A DNA stretch of 64,000 nucleotides. Source: Mycobacterium sp. GA-0227b (lineage in GTDB: Bacteria > Actinomycetota > Actinomycetes > Mycobacteriales > Mycobacteriaceae). Shown here in pieces: positions 51,786 to 60,896 of this stretch. The stretch is from positions 310,001-374,000 of the forward strand of contig NZ_LQIK01000029.1 in the NCBI RefSeq assembly GCF_001499855.1, given 5' to 3'. The notes under the pieces were generated by a model. That model was not told where the DNA came from and did no database searches. It was given only the letters and a program-made list of their open reading frames with translations. The position numbers and the translations under genes are program-made. Position 1 is the first letter of the stretch. Every line of letters starts with the position of its first letter.

Positions 51786-51887
51786 CGGCGCGTTGACACC
51801 TTCCGGCCGAGGCCGGAGACTGGGCTCAAGTATCCGGTACCGGCGTTCCCAGGAACGGGCCACATCGAAGATTGGGGAGACCCGACC

Positions 51888-53414
51888 ATGACCGTTGCCG
51901 AGCAGACGGCCGACGACATCACCGTCCGACAACCTGTGCACACCCGCGCCCTGATCATCGGCACCGGCTTCAGCGGCCTCGGTATGGCTATCGCGTTGCA
52001 GCGTCAGAACGTCGACTTCCTGATGCTGGAGAAGGCCGACGAAATCGGCGGCACGTGGCGCGACAACACCTATCCGGGGTGTGCTTGCGACATCCCGTCG
52101 CACATGTACTCGTTCTCCTTCGAGCCGAAGCCGGACTGGAAGCACATGTGGTCGTTCCAGCCGGAGATCTTTGACTACCTCAAGGGTGTCACCGACAAGT
52201 ACGGCCTGCGCCGCTACATCCGCTTCGGTTCACACGTCGACCGTGCGCACTGGGACGACGACGAGAACCGCTGGCACGTCTTCACCAAGGACGGGCGCGA
52301 GTTCATCGCGCAGTTCGTGATCTCCGGCGCTGGCGGTCTGCACATTCCGTTGGTGCCGGAGTTTCCCGGCCTCGACGAATTCACCGGCGCCGCTTTCCAT
52401 TCCGCGGAGTGGGACCACAGCGTCGATCTCACCGGCAAGCGAGTCGCGGTGATCGGCACCGGCGCCAGCGCGATCCAGATCGTGCCCGAGATCGTCAAGG
52501 ACGTCGCCGAGTTGCACCTGTATCAGCGCACACCCGCGTGGGTGATGCCACGGCCCAACAACCCGATCCCCGAGTGGATGCGCAATTTGTTCGCCACCGT
52601 GCCGGGCACCCGGGCGCTGATGCGCGCGGGTATCTACTGGGCCCACGAGGGCGTCGGCTTCGCGATGACCAAACAGCCCCGCCTGCTGAAAATCGGTGAG
52701 CTGATGGGCAAGTGGAACATCCGCCGGTCGGTCAAGGACAAGGAACTGCGCCGCAAGCTGACGCCCAACTACCGCGCCGGCTGTAAGCGGATCCTGAACT
52801 CCGACACCTACTACGTCGGTGTCGCGAACCCGAAGACCGAGGTGATCACCGACGGCATCGCGCGGTTCACCCCGACCGGAATCGTCACCGCCGACGGGGC
52901 GGAACGCGAGGTCGACGTCGTCGTGTTCGCGACGGGTTTTCACGTCACCGACTCCTATACCTATGTCCACATCAAGGGCCCACGTGGCGAGGATCTCGTC
53001 GACCGGTGGAACCGGGAGGGCATCGCGGCCCTGCGCGGCATCACCGTCGCCGAAATGCCGAACTTGTTCTTCCTGCTCGGCCCGAACACCGCACTCGGTC
53101 ACAACTCCGTGGTGTTCATGATCGAGTCGCAGATCCGCTACGCCGCCCATGCGATCGCGGCGGTCGACCGTGCCGGCGCGCAGGCGCTGGCCCCGACGCG
53201 CGAGGCGCAGGACCGCTACAACGAGGAGTTGCAGGGCGAGCTGGCTGGCACCGTGTGGAGCACCGGAGGTTGCCAGAGCTGGTACCTCGACGAGCACGGC
53301 GTGAACCGGACGTTGTGGAGCGGCATGACGTGGCAGTACTGGTTGGCCACCCGCAAATTCGACCCGTCGGAATACCGGTTCTTCGGCGCACCTCGCGCGG
53401 ATTCGGCGGCCTGA
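51888..53414 (+). CDS. Flavin-containing / Baeyer-Villiger-type monooxygenase (Rv3049c-like)
   Basis: 508 aa. Rossmann motifs are GTGFSG and GTGASA, and the BVMO fingerprint reads FTGAAFHSAEWD with the conserved His intact, unlike the island enzyme at 17525. It oxidises ketones or thioethers such as ethionamide-type compounds; Rv3049c is one of several such mycobacterial enzymes. The ATG has GGGGAG upstream. It is followed by nrdF2 after 207 nt. Confidence 0.9.
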   Translation: MTVAEQTADDITVRQPVHTRALIIGTGFSGLGMAIALQRQNVDFLMLEKADEIGGTWRDNTYPGCACDIPSHMYSFSFEPKPDWKHMWSFQPEIFDYLKGVTDKYGLRRYIRFGSHVDRAHWDDDENRWHVFTKDGREFIAQFVISGAGGLHIPLVPEFPGLDEFTGAAFHSAEWDHSVDLTGKRVAVIGTGASAIQIVPEIVKDVAELHLYQRTPAWVMPRPNNPIPEWMRNLFATVPGTRALMRAGIYWAHEGVGFAMTKQPRLLKIGELMGKWNIRRSVKDKELRRKLTPNYRAGCKRILNSDTYYVGVANPKTEVITDGIARFTPTGIVTADGAEREVDVVVFATGFHVTDSYTYVHIKGPRGEDLVDRWNREGIAALRGITVAEMPNLFFLLGPNTALGHNSVVFMIESQIRYAAHAIAAVDRAGAQALAPTREAQDRYNEELQGELAGTVWSTGGCQSWYLDEHGVNRTLWSGMTWQYWLATRKFDPSEYRFFGAPRADSAA

Positions 53415-53535
53415 TTCGGTACCGATTTCTCACGTGGGTCGTAAACAGGGCCAAGATAGAACCCTGGGCGCAGAATTCGCCGAAGTTGCCGGCGACACGG
53501 TGAGATCAACATGTTGGGTTGGCACGAGATGTCCG

Positions 53536-53551
53536 ACCCCAGGGGTAGTGT
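53536..53551. promoter_or_regulatory. NrdR-box-like site upstream of nrdF2
   Basis: ACCCCAGGGGTAGTGT shares 13 of 16 bases with the box at 44213-44228. It lies 70 nt before the nrdF2 start, as expected if both nrd loci answer to NrdR. Confidence 0.5.
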
Positions 53552-53621
53552 CGCAATTGGGAAACAGAACCGTTTAGGGCGGCTGCAGACCATCCAAAGA
53601 CCCAGGGGAAACGAGGTTGTC

Positions 53622-54596
53622 GTGAGTGATGGCATGAAGCTGATTGACCGCGTTTCGGCGATCAACTGGAACCGTCTCCAGGATGAGAAGGACGCCGAGG
53701 TGTGGGATCGGCTGACGGGCAACTTCTGGTTGCCGGAGAAGGTTCCGGTGTCCAACGACATCCCGTCGTGGAACACGCTCAACGACAACGAGAAGCAGTT
53801 GACGATGCGGGTGTTCACGGGCCTGACGTTGCTCGACACCATCCAGGGCACGGTCGGGGCGGTCAGCCTGATCCCGGACGCGCTGACCCCGCACGAGGAG
53901 GCGGTCTACACCAACATCGCGTTCATGGAGTCGGTGCACGCGCGCAGCTACAGCAACATCTTCTCCACGCTGTGTTCGACCGCCGAGATCGATGACGCAT
54001 TCCGCTGGTCGGAGGAGAACCCGAACCTCCAGCGCAAGGCCGAGATCGTCATGCAGTACTACAAGGGCGACGAGCCGCTGAAGCGCAAGGTGGCCTCCAC
54101 GCTGCTGGAGAGCTTCCTGTTCTACTCCGGCTTCTACCTGCCGATGTACTGGAGCAGCCGGGCCAAGCTGACCAACACCGCCGACATGATCCGGTTGATC
54201 ATCCGCGACGAGGCCGTGCACGGCTACTACATCGGCTACAAGTACCAGCGCGGGCTGGCCATGGAGGACGCCGCCAAGCAGCAGGAGCTCAAGGACTACA
54301 CCTACGAGCTGCTGTTCGAGCTCTACGACAACGAGGTCGAATACACCCAGGACCTATACGACAGTGTCGGGCTGACCGAGGACGTCAAGAAGTTCCTGCG
54401 CTACAACGCCAACAAGGCGTTGATGAACCTGGGCTACGAGGCGCTGTTCCCGCGCGACGAGACCGACGTCAACCCGGCGATCCTGTCCGCGCTGGCGCCG
54501 AACGCCGACGAGAACCACGACTTCTTCTCCGGCTCGGGGTCGTCGTATGTGATCGGCAAGGCCGTCGTCACCGAAGACGAGGACTGGGACTTCTAG
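53622..54596 (+). CDS. nrdF2: Ribonucleotide reductase class Ib, small subunit NrdF
   Basis: 324 aa. By alignment with class Ib R2 proteins, metal ligands are Asp72 (LLD), Glu103 and His106 (FMESVH), and the radical Tyr is Tyr110. Further ligands lie in LLESFLFY and RDEAVHGYY. The GTG at 53622 is preceded by ACGAGG. The gene is separated from nrdHIE by about 6 kb, as in other mycobacteria. It partners NrdE and is activated by NrdI. Confidence 0.95.
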   Translation: MSDGMKLIDRVSAINWNRLQDEKDAEVWDRLTGNFWLPEKVPVSNDIPSWNTLNDNEKQLTMRVFTGLTLLDTIQGTVGAVSLIPDALTPHEEAVYTNIAFMESVHARSYSNIFSTLCSTAEIDDAFRWSEENPNLQRKAEIVMQYYKGDEPLKRKVASTLLESFLFYSGFYLPMYWSSRAKLTNTADMIRLIIRDEAVHGYYIGYKYQRGLAMEDAAKQQELKDYTYELLFELYDNEVEYTQDLYDSVGLTEDVKKFLRYNANKALMNLGYEALFPRDETDVNPAILSALAPNADENHDFFSGSGSSYVIGKAVVTEDEDWDF

Positions 54597-54922
54597 AGCC
54601 GCAGTTCAGGAGGCTGTCGGCGGGAGCGCTGCTGGTACTACTGTCCAGCGGTACTTTTCCCACCGCGTCTTGTCGGGTTAGCTGAGGCGAGCTCGAAATA
54701 TAGGGAAACACCTGATTCCATTCCGCCGTCTCGCGCGCAAACTTGGTGTTGTGGGCGGGCCCCGGCTGGGGCGGACCGGCTCAGCTTCAAGATCAAAAGC
54801 GGGGCATGCCAAACGATTCGAACCCCGGCGTGGCCGCGTTGCCGTGGCAGCAACAGCCGTCGGGGCGGCTCCAGCGACGAGCGCAACACCCCTGACGTGA
54901 ACGACAGAAGGCAGGGCTGGAC
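54597..54922. other. Intergenic region without recognised gene
   Basis: 326 bases after nrdF2. No convincing frame, terminator or operator is seen. The stretch GATTCGAACCCC near 54815 looks like a tRNA T-arm but does not fold as one. Confidence 0.55.
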
Positions 54923-55159
54923 ATGTTGAGACGATTGCTGATGATCGGGGCCGCCGCAGCCTCGATCGGTGTCGGCGGTTACGTGGGTATGGGTGCCGCG
55001 TCGGCTGACCCTGCCGTGTGTGGGGTGCCGGGGACGCCGCCGTGTGCGCCGTCGCTGAGTCCCCAGCAGCAGTGCGCACTGGTCGCATGGCGGACCTGGA
55101 CACCGTGCAACTGGGTAGGTGTACAGGTTCCGATCGGTACACCGGGCAGCGTCGGCTGA
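54923..55159 (+). CDS. Small exported cysteine-containing protein
   Basis: 78 aa. The N-terminal signal peptide has a basic MLRR, a hydrophobic core, and a likely cut after ASA at about residue 28. The mature part of about 50 residues has four Cys (CGVPGTPPC, QQC, TPC), which could form two disulfides outside the cytoplasm. The function is unknown. AAGGCAGG precedes the ATG. It occupies the position of the small Rv3047c-region genes. Confidence 0.7.
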   Translation: MLRRLLMIGAAAASIGVGGYVGMGAASADPAVCGVPGTPPCAPSLSPQQQCALVAWRTWTPCNWVGVQVPIGTPGSVG

Positions 55160-55497
55160 GGACGCGCCGGAGGACCTCAGTCAACGGACGGGTGTTCGGT
55201 TGCGAGCGTCTCATCATCGTCGCCGACGGAGTGACACCCTAACCAGCGACGCTCGGATCGCCGCCTTCCCGGTTCACTGACTTCGCGGTCGTACGTCATC
55301 GGCGACGGGGAATTTCTGTACCCGCTGCTGCGCCGCGCAGAGGTGCCTTGCGACGGCTGCGCGCGATCGCCAGCGCGTTTCGGCCAACCGCTCTTTCGCC
55401 TCGCACGGCTGCCACACCCTGTCCCAAGATGACGAGGCGAGATTGTCTACGCCCGGGAGACGCGCAGAATGGAACAGGAGCGCAGGAGGAGCTGGTG
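55160..55497. other. Intergenic region
   Basis: 338 bases without a supported gene. A weak hairpin (CGAGCGTC at 55203-55210 with GACGCTCG at 55248-55255) may end the upstream gene. Nothing else was recognised. Confidence 0.5.
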
Positions 55498-55746
55498 ATG
55501 AAGGCAAACGTAGGCGATTGGTTGGTGATCAAGGGCAGGACGACAGAGCTTTCGGAGCAGCGGGGGCTTATTACGGAGGTGCACTCGGCGGACGGGTCGC
55601 CGCCGTACGTGGTGCGCTGGGTCGCGACCGGCCATGTCGCGACGGTGGTTCCCGGTCCTGACGCAATTGTTCTGAAAGCAGAGGAGCAGGAAGCTGCGGA
55701 CGAGCGGGCACAGAACCGGGCCGCGCACCGCGCCGCCGACGAGTAG
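55498..55746 (+). CDS. DUF1918 small protein
   Basis: 82 aa. Starts MKANVGDWLVIKGRTTE, the usual beginning of the actinobacterial DUF1918 family, which forms a small SH3-like barrel with PPYVVRWVATGHVATVVPGPDA. The C-terminus is an acidic, Ala-rich helix. The role is unknown. AGGAGG 8 nt before the ATG fixes the start and rules out longer forms. Confidence 0.85.
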   Translation: MKANVGDWLVIKGRTTELSEQRGLITEVHSADGSPPYVVRWVATGHVATVVPGPDAIVLKAEEQEAADERAQNRAAHRAADE

Positions 55747-55859
55747 GTGCTGCGGTCAGCAGACACTGAAGTTTCAGATCGCGGGAAACCGGCCTGTCAT
55801 GATCGCCACCATGAGACCATTCCCGGCTGAAGGTGATGGCGGGTGACGTGGAGACGGGC

Positions 55860-56306
55860 ATGATTCGGCGGGCAGTTACGGCTTTGGGTGCGGCAGTCCT
55901 GGGCGCGGTGGTGCTGGCACCGCCGGCGGCAGCGGATCCGGGGCAGCAGGTGCTGCTCGACTCCGGCGCGGTGCGGTGTTTGCTGAGCGCGGATGAAGTG
56001 GCGTTCGGCGGCGGACCGATGACGGTATGCGCGCTGACGAACGGACAGCCGTGGGGGATGGCGCCTCCCGAGACGTCCAAATGGAATCAGCGGCTGAACC
56101 TCGCCGTCGTGCGGGGGACCGGCGAGTTCTATTGGGACCGAGGCCTTATCGCCGATCCGGTGGACGCACCCGTATCCGTGGACGGCGGGCAGGCGTACCA
56201 GGTCAACGGTTGGACCGTCCAGCCGGAGGGGCTGCGCACGCGGATCACCTACGACAGCACCGGCCACGGCATCTTCATCAACGCGGTCGAGATCCGCGGG
56301 TTCTGA
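55860..56306 (+). CDS. Exported hypothetical protein
   Basis: 148 aa. A clear signal peptide, MIRRAVTALGAAVLGAVVLAP, ends in AAA-D at about residue 26. The mature domain has two Cys (RCLLSADE, TVCALT) that could pair, and an overall beta-rich look (EFYWDRG, TRITYDSTGHGIFI). This type is common in mycobacteria; no function is known. GGAG lies 6 nt before the ATG at 55860. Confidence 0.75.
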   Translation: MIRRAVTALGAAVLGAVVLAPPAAADPGQQVLLDSGAVRCLLSADEVAFGGGPMTVCALTNGQPWGMAPPETSKWNQRLNLAVVRGTGEFYWDRGLIADPVDAPVSVDGGQAYQVNGWTVQPEGLRTRITYDSTGHGIFINAVEIRGF

Positions 56307-56321
56307 ACGTCTGAGCAGGAT

Positions 56322-56377
56322 CGAAACTGCAGCGAGATCGCAACTTTCGCGGAAATCGCGATCTCGCCGCAGTTTCG
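56322..56377. terminator. Bidirectional hairpin terminator
   Basis: 20-nt arms (56322-56341, 56358-56377; CGAAACTGC-A-GCGAGATCGC and its complement) with a single mismatch and 16-nt loop, between the convergent exported protein and adhC genes. Confidence 0.78.
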
Positions 56378-56414
56378 GCGAATCAAGCCCGCAGTGACTC
56401 CGTGCTTTGGGTCG

Positions 56415-57458
56415 TCACCGCAGTGACTCGGTGTCGATCACGAACCGGTACCGCACATCGCTGGCCAACACCCGCTCGTACGCCTCGTTGATGTAATCCG
56501 GTGTGATGACCTCGATCTCCGGCAGCACACCGTGCTGGGCGCAGAAGTCCAGCATCTCCTGCGTCTCGGCGATGCCGCCGATCAACGAGCCGGCGATGCG
56601 GCGGCGGCCGAAGATCAGCGCGCCAGCGGGCACCGACATCGGGTTCTCCGGCATCCCCAGCTCCACCAGCGTCCCGTCGAGTTTGAGCAATCCGAGATAG
56701 CCGGCCAGATCGAGGTTGGCCGACACGGTGTTCAGTATCAGGTCGAACGATCCCCGCAGTTTGGTGAAGGTCTCGGGATCAGAGGTGGCGTAGTACTCGT
56801 CTGCGCCGAGACGCAGCCCGTCCTCCATCTTCTTCAGTGACTGGCTCAGCACCGTCACGTGCGCGCCCATCGCGTGCGCAAGCTTGACGCCCATGTGGCC
56901 CAGCCCGCCGAGCCCGACGATCGCCACCCGGGTGCCCGGACCCGCATTCCAGTGTCGCAGAGGCGAATACAGCGTGATGCCCGCGCACAGCAGCGGCGCG
57001 GCAGCGTCCAGCGGCAGGCCGTCGGGAATGCGCAACACATAGTTCTCATCCACCACGATGGCGCCGCTGTAGCCGCCCTGCGTCGGCTCACCGTCGCGAC
57101 CGACAGCGTTGTAAGTGCCGACCATGCCCTTGGCGCAGTACTGCTCCTCGCCGGCGCGGCACTGCGCACATTCGCGGCAGGAGTCGACGAAGCAGCCCAC
57201 GCCGACCCGGTCGCCCACCGCGAAGTTGGTGACCTCGGCACCGACCTCGGTGACGATGCCTGCGATCTCGTGCCCGGGCACCAGCGGATAACTCGCCCGG
57301 CCCCACTCGTCGCGGACGGTGTGGATGTCGGAGTGACAGATGCCTGAGAAATGGATGTCGAACGCCACGTCGCGCGGCCCGACCTCGCGGCGGGTGATCG
57401 TGATTTGGGCGAGCGGTTCGGTCGCCGACGGTGCGGCATATGCGGTAACAGTGCTCAT
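56415..57458 (-). CDS. adhC: Zinc-dependent alcohol dehydrogenase AdhC
   Basis: 347 aa, essentially the length of mycobacterial AdhC. Catalytic zinc ligands include Cys41, His63 and Glu64. The structural zinc site is Cys94, Cys97, Cys100 and Cys108. The NADP-binding motif is VGLGGLGHMGVK. Related enzymes are cinnamyl-alcohol/NADP-dependent alcohol dehydrogenases. The ATG at 57458 is chosen because the frame beyond lacks conservation. It is the context partner of fecB and corresponds to Rv3045. Confidence 0.92.
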   Translation of the reverse strand: MSTVTAYAAPSATEPLAQITITRREVGPRDVAFDIHFSGICHSDIHTVRDEWGRASYPLVPGHEIAGIVTEVGAEVTNFAVGDRVGVGCFVDSCRECAQCRAGEEQYCAKGMVGTYNAVGRDGEPTQGGYSGAIVVDENYVLRIPDGLPLDAAAPLLCAGITLYSPLRHWNAGPGTRVAIVGLGGLGHMGVKLAHAMGAHVTVLSQSLKKMEDGLRLGADEYYATSDPETFTKLRGSFDLILNTVSANLDLAGYLGLLKLDGTLVELGMPENPMSVPAGALIFGRRRIAGSLIGGIAETQEMLDFCAQHGVLPEIEVITPDYINEAYERVLASDVRYRFVIDTESLR

Positions 57459-57577
57459 AACGGCCTTCTTCTGCTTCGAGTGACTATCGAGAAAACCGCC
57501 GCTGACGGTGCGGCGGGCCCACCACGACAACGGCTGGCCGCACCGCGATCATTCCGGGTCGAGCTGTGAGATCCGCC

Positions 57578-57853
57578 CTACAGTCCCGGCGCGCGGAACG
57601 CGCCGTTGAACGACAGCCGTTCATAGCTGGCGACGGCGGCCAGCGTGTACGGGTCGCGGGCGATGACGTCTTGGGCCGCATCGGCATCGATGTCGCCGGT
57701 GATCAGAACGGCGCCGGACTCGTCCTCCCGGCGGCCGGCCAGCACGATCCGGCCCGCGCTGACCTCGTTCTCGAGCCATTCGAGGTGAGCTGGCCTGGTC
57801 TGGTTGACGACGTCGGGCGGCTGCAGATAGGTCGACTTCAAGACGTGGAACAC
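57578..57853 (-). CDS. YciI-family protein
   Basis: 91 aa, ferredoxin-like fold of the YciI/DUF type with AHLEWLENEVSAGRIVLAGRR, the catalytic-type His and the final RDPYTLAAVASYERL. It may be a small dehydratase or dehalogenase-like enzyme; the substrate is unknown. It starts with GTG 10 nt after the fecB stop, so it is probably co-transcribed with fecB. Confidence 0.8.
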   Translation of the reverse strand: MFHVLKSTYLQPPDVVNQTRPAHLEWLENEVSAGRIVLAGRREDESGAVLITGDIDADAAQDVIARDPYTLAAVASYERLSFNGAFRAPGL

Positions 57854-57863
57854 GGCTCGAACG

Positions 57864-58979
57864 CTAGTTGATCGGGGCGTTGAGCCACCGCAGGTCGGCG
57901 AGGATCCCCCGGGCGGCGACGATGCCCTGCCCGGTCTGCCACACCTCGTTGTTGACCGCGAACACCCGCCCGTCGCGCATGGCGCCGAGTCTCTTCCATG
58001 CGTCGCTCTCCAGCACCTCCGGCGCGCGCTCGCGAGCCGCGTCGGACTCGAACGACAGGTAGACGATGTCACCGTCGGCGATGGACAGATCGGGATTGTC
58101 GGCCAGGTCCCTGTCGCTGATCCCCACCTCGATGTAGGGCCTGTCGGTGAAGCGTTGCGTCACAGGGCGATCGACGCCGACGTCGGAGAGCACGCTGCCC
58201 GGGAACGTGTCGGCGCCGTACACCCGCATCGTGGTGTCGGTGAACTGCACGACCGACGCCTGAAAATGCGTGGCGTCGTTGTCGGCACCGGTCCTGTCGG
58301 CGGCGCGGTGAAATCCCTCGACCAGACCGTTGGCTGCGTCCTGGCGACCGGTCGCCGCGCCCACCGTGCGCAGGTTGTCCTGCCACGCCGGCCCGGGTGG
58401 CCCGGTGAACACCGTCGGCGCGATGTCCGACAGTGCGCCGAACGCCTCGGGAGTCAACGCCTGCGAACCGAGGATCAGCTCGGGCGCCGCGGCCCGGATG
58501 GCGTCCATATCGGGGGCGCTGCGGGTGCCGACGCCGGGTACATCGTGAATGACCTGCCCGAGGTACGACGGTTGGCTGTCCGAACCGTCGGGCAACGCGG
58601 CCGCCACCACCCGCGACTGCAGCCCGAGGGCGCACAGCGCATCGAGTTGGTCACCGGAGAGCACCACGATGCGCTGCGGGTCGGCGGGTACCCGGGTCTC
58701 GCCCGCCGCGTGCCGCACCATCCGGTCCGGCGGCCCCGGATCCACCGGCGTGGGTTCGGGTGCGCACGACTCGTCCGGCCTGCGCTCGTTGCCCAGCACT
58801 CCGGCGCCGGCGATTTTCGTCGTACTCGTCACGATTGACCGCGTTGCGCCGGTGCGGGACTCATCGCCGCCGGGGGAGCCGCAACCACTGATCACAGTCA
58901 TGGCGACTGCGGTGGCGATCGCCGCCAGCCCCAGCGTCCGGCCCGCCAAAAGACCCCTCCGCGGTCCGCTGATCAGCAC
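57864..58979 (-). CDS. fecB: FecB-type iron-siderophore-binding lipoprotein
   Basis: About 371 aa. The N-terminus has a signal with a lipobox (VISGC), so the mature protein is a lipid-anchored periplasmic binding protein. The body is a class III (FecB/FepB) bilobal fold with QRIVVLSGDQLDALCALGL and a C-terminal WQTGQGIVAARGI. It binds ferric siderophore or heme for uptake. A GTG at 58979 gives a signal of normal length; an ATG at 59045 would add 22 residues. Corresponds to Rv3044. Confidence 0.88.
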   Translation of the reverse strand: MLISGPRRGLLAGRTLGLAAIATAVAMTVISGCGSPGGDESRTGATRSIVTSTTKIAGAGVLGNERRPDESCAPEPTPVDPGPPDRMVRHAAGETRVPADPQRIVVLSGDQLDALCALGLQSRVVAAALPDGSDSQPSYLGQVIHDVPGVGTRSAPDMDAIRAAAPELILGSQALTPEAFGALSDIAPTVFTGPPGPAWQDNLRTVGAATGRQDAANGLVEGFHRAADRTGADNDATHFQASVVQFTDTTMRVYGADTFPGSVLSDVGVDRPVTQRFTDRPYIEVGISDRDLADNPDLSIADGDIVYLSFESDAARERAPEVLESDAWKRLGAMRDGRVFAVNNEVWQTGQGIVAARGILADLRWLNAPIN

Positions 58980-59140
58980 GTCGCCGACGGTAACATCCGG
59001 CCAGCTCCCGGGCTGTGAGCCGACGGGAGTGAGCCAATACGACACTTTGTAGGACCGCCCCCGACTCGCGCGTGAGACGGCAGCTAGGATTCATCGAGAA
59101 AACCGCGGGGATGTCCCGACCTGGATGTATGGAGGACCTG

Positions 59141-60871
59141 TTGGTAGCCGAAGCGCCCCCAATCGGAGAACTCGAGGCACGGCGTCCGTTCCCGGCGCGA
59201 CTCGGCCCCAAGGGCAACCTGGTCTACAAGCTCATCACCACCACCGATCACAAGCTGATCGGCATCATGTACTGCGTCGCCTGCTTCATCTTCTTCTTCA
59301 TCGGCGGGCTGATGGCGCTGTTCATGCGCACCGAGCTGGCGATGCCGGGCCTGCAGTTCCTGTCGAACGAACAGTTCAACCAGCTGTTCACCATGCACGG
59401 CACGGTGATGCTGCTGTTCTACGCGACGCCGATCGTGTTCGGGTTCGCCAACCTCGTGCTGCCGCTGCAGATCGGTGCCCCCGACGTGGCGTTCCCGCGA
59501 CTCAACGCCCTTTCCTTCTGGCTGTTCGTCTTCGGGGCCCTGATCGCCATCTCCGGATTCATCACCCCGGGCGGTGCGGCTGACTTCGGCTGGACGGCGT
59601 ACGCGCCGCTGAGCAACGCCATCCACTCACCCGGCGCCGGCGGAGACCTGTGGATCCTGGGCCTGGCCATCTCGGGTCTGGGCACCATCCTCGGCGGGGT
59701 CAACATGATCACCACCGTGGTGTGCATGCGCGCCCCCGGCATGACGATGTTCCGGATGCCGGTGTTCACCTGGAACATTCTGGTGACGTCGATCCTGGTG
59801 CTGCTGGCCTTCCCGCTGCTGACGGCGGCGCTGTTCGGCCTGGCCGCCGACCGCCATCTCGGCGCGCACATCTACGACCCGGCCAACGGTGGCGTGCTGC
59901 TGTATCAGCACCTGTTCTGGTACTTCGGCCACCCCGAGGTGTACATCATTGCGTTGCCCTTCTTCGGGATCGTCAGCGAGATCTTCCCGGTCTTCAGCCG
60001 CAAGCCGATCTTCGGCTACACCACGCTGATCTACGCGACCATTTCGATCGCCGCACTGTCCATCGCGGTGTGGGCGCATCACATGTATGCCACCGGCGCG
60101 GTGCTGCTGCCCTTCTTCTCGTTCATGACGTTCTTGATCGCGGTGCCGACCGGCATCAAGTTCTTCAACTGGATCGGCACGATGTGGAAGGGCCAGTTGA
60201 CGTTCGAGACGCCGATGTTGTTCTCTGTCGGCTTCCTGCTGACGTTCCTGCTCGGTGGCCTGTCGGGCGTGCTGCTGGCCAGCCCACCGCTGGACTTCCA
60301 CGTCACCGACAGCTACTTCGTCATCGCGCACTTCCACTACGTGCTGTTCGGCACCATCGTGTTCGCCACCTACGCGGGCATCTACTTCTGGTTCCCGAAG
60401 ATGACCGGCCGGCTGCTCGACGAACGACTGGGCAAGCTGCACTTCTGGTTGACCTTCATCGGTTTCCACACCACGTTCCTGGTGCAGCACTGGGTCGGTG
60501 ACGAGGGCATGCCGCGCCGCTACGCGGACTACCTGCCCACCGACGGGTTCACCACGCTCAACGTCGTGTCGACCATCGGCGCGTTCATCCTCGGCATCTC
60601 GACGCTGCCGTTCGTCTGGAACATCTTCAAGAGTTGGCGGTACGGCGAGCCGGTCACCGTCGACGATCCGTGGGGTTACGGCAACTCGCTGGAGTGGGCG
60701 ACCTCGTGTCCGCCGCCGCGGCACAACTTCACCGAGCTGCCCCGAATCCGTTCGGAGCGCCCTGCTTTCGAATTGCACTACCCGCACATGGTGGAACGAA
60801 TGCGCGCCGAAGCCCACGTGGGGCGCAGTCACGATCACTCGGACTCGCGGCCCGTCGACCAATCGAGCTGA
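59141..60871 (+). CDS. ctaD: Cytochrome c oxidase subunit I (aa3 type)
   Basis: 576 aa, 12 transmembrane helices. It holds the heme a and heme a3-CuB centre: the loop HLFWYFGHPEVYI with the CuB His and cross-linked Tyr, WAHHMY with two CuB His, and HFHYVL with heme ligands. It is the catalytic subunit of the bc1-aa3 supercomplex. The TTG at 59141 has GGAGG 5 nt upstream and gives nearly the same length as the M. tuberculosis protein (573 aa). Earlier ATGs in the frame are rejected. Corresponds to Rv3043c. Confidence 0.95.
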   Translation: MVAEAPPIGELEARRPFPARLGPKGNLVYKLITTTDHKLIGIMYCVACFIFFFIGGLMALFMRTELAMPGLQFLSNEQFNQLFTMHGTVMLLFYATPIVFGFANLVLPLQIGAPDVAFPRLNALSFWLFVFGALIAISGFITPGGAADFGWTAYAPLSNAIHSPGAGGDLWILGLAISGLGTILGGVNMITTVVCMRAPGMTMFRMPVFTWNILVTSILVLLAFPLLTAALFGLAADRHLGAHIYDPANGGVLLYQHLFWYFGHPEVYIIALPFFGIVSEIFPVFSRKPIFGYTTLIYATISIAALSIAVWAHHMYATGAVLLPFFSFMTFLIAVPTGIKFFNWIGTMWKGQLTFETPMLFSVGFLLTFLLGGLSGVLLASPPLDFHVTDSYFVIAHFHYVLFGTIVFATYAGIYFWFPKMTGRLLDERLGKLHFWLTFIGFHTTFLVQHWVGDEGMPRRYADYLPTDGFTTLNVVSTIGAFILGISTLPFVWNIFKSWRYGEPVTVDDPWGYGNSLEWATSCPPPRHNFTELPRIRSERPAFELHYPHMVERMRAEAHVGRSHDHSDSRPVDQSS

Positions 60872-60896
60872 CGATCGGCCGCGAACGGGGGTGAGC

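Noticed and set aside
54815..54826. tRNA T-arm-like GATTCGAACCCC
   Set aside because: The flanks do not form a 5-bp T stem, acceptor stem or anticodon arm on either strand.
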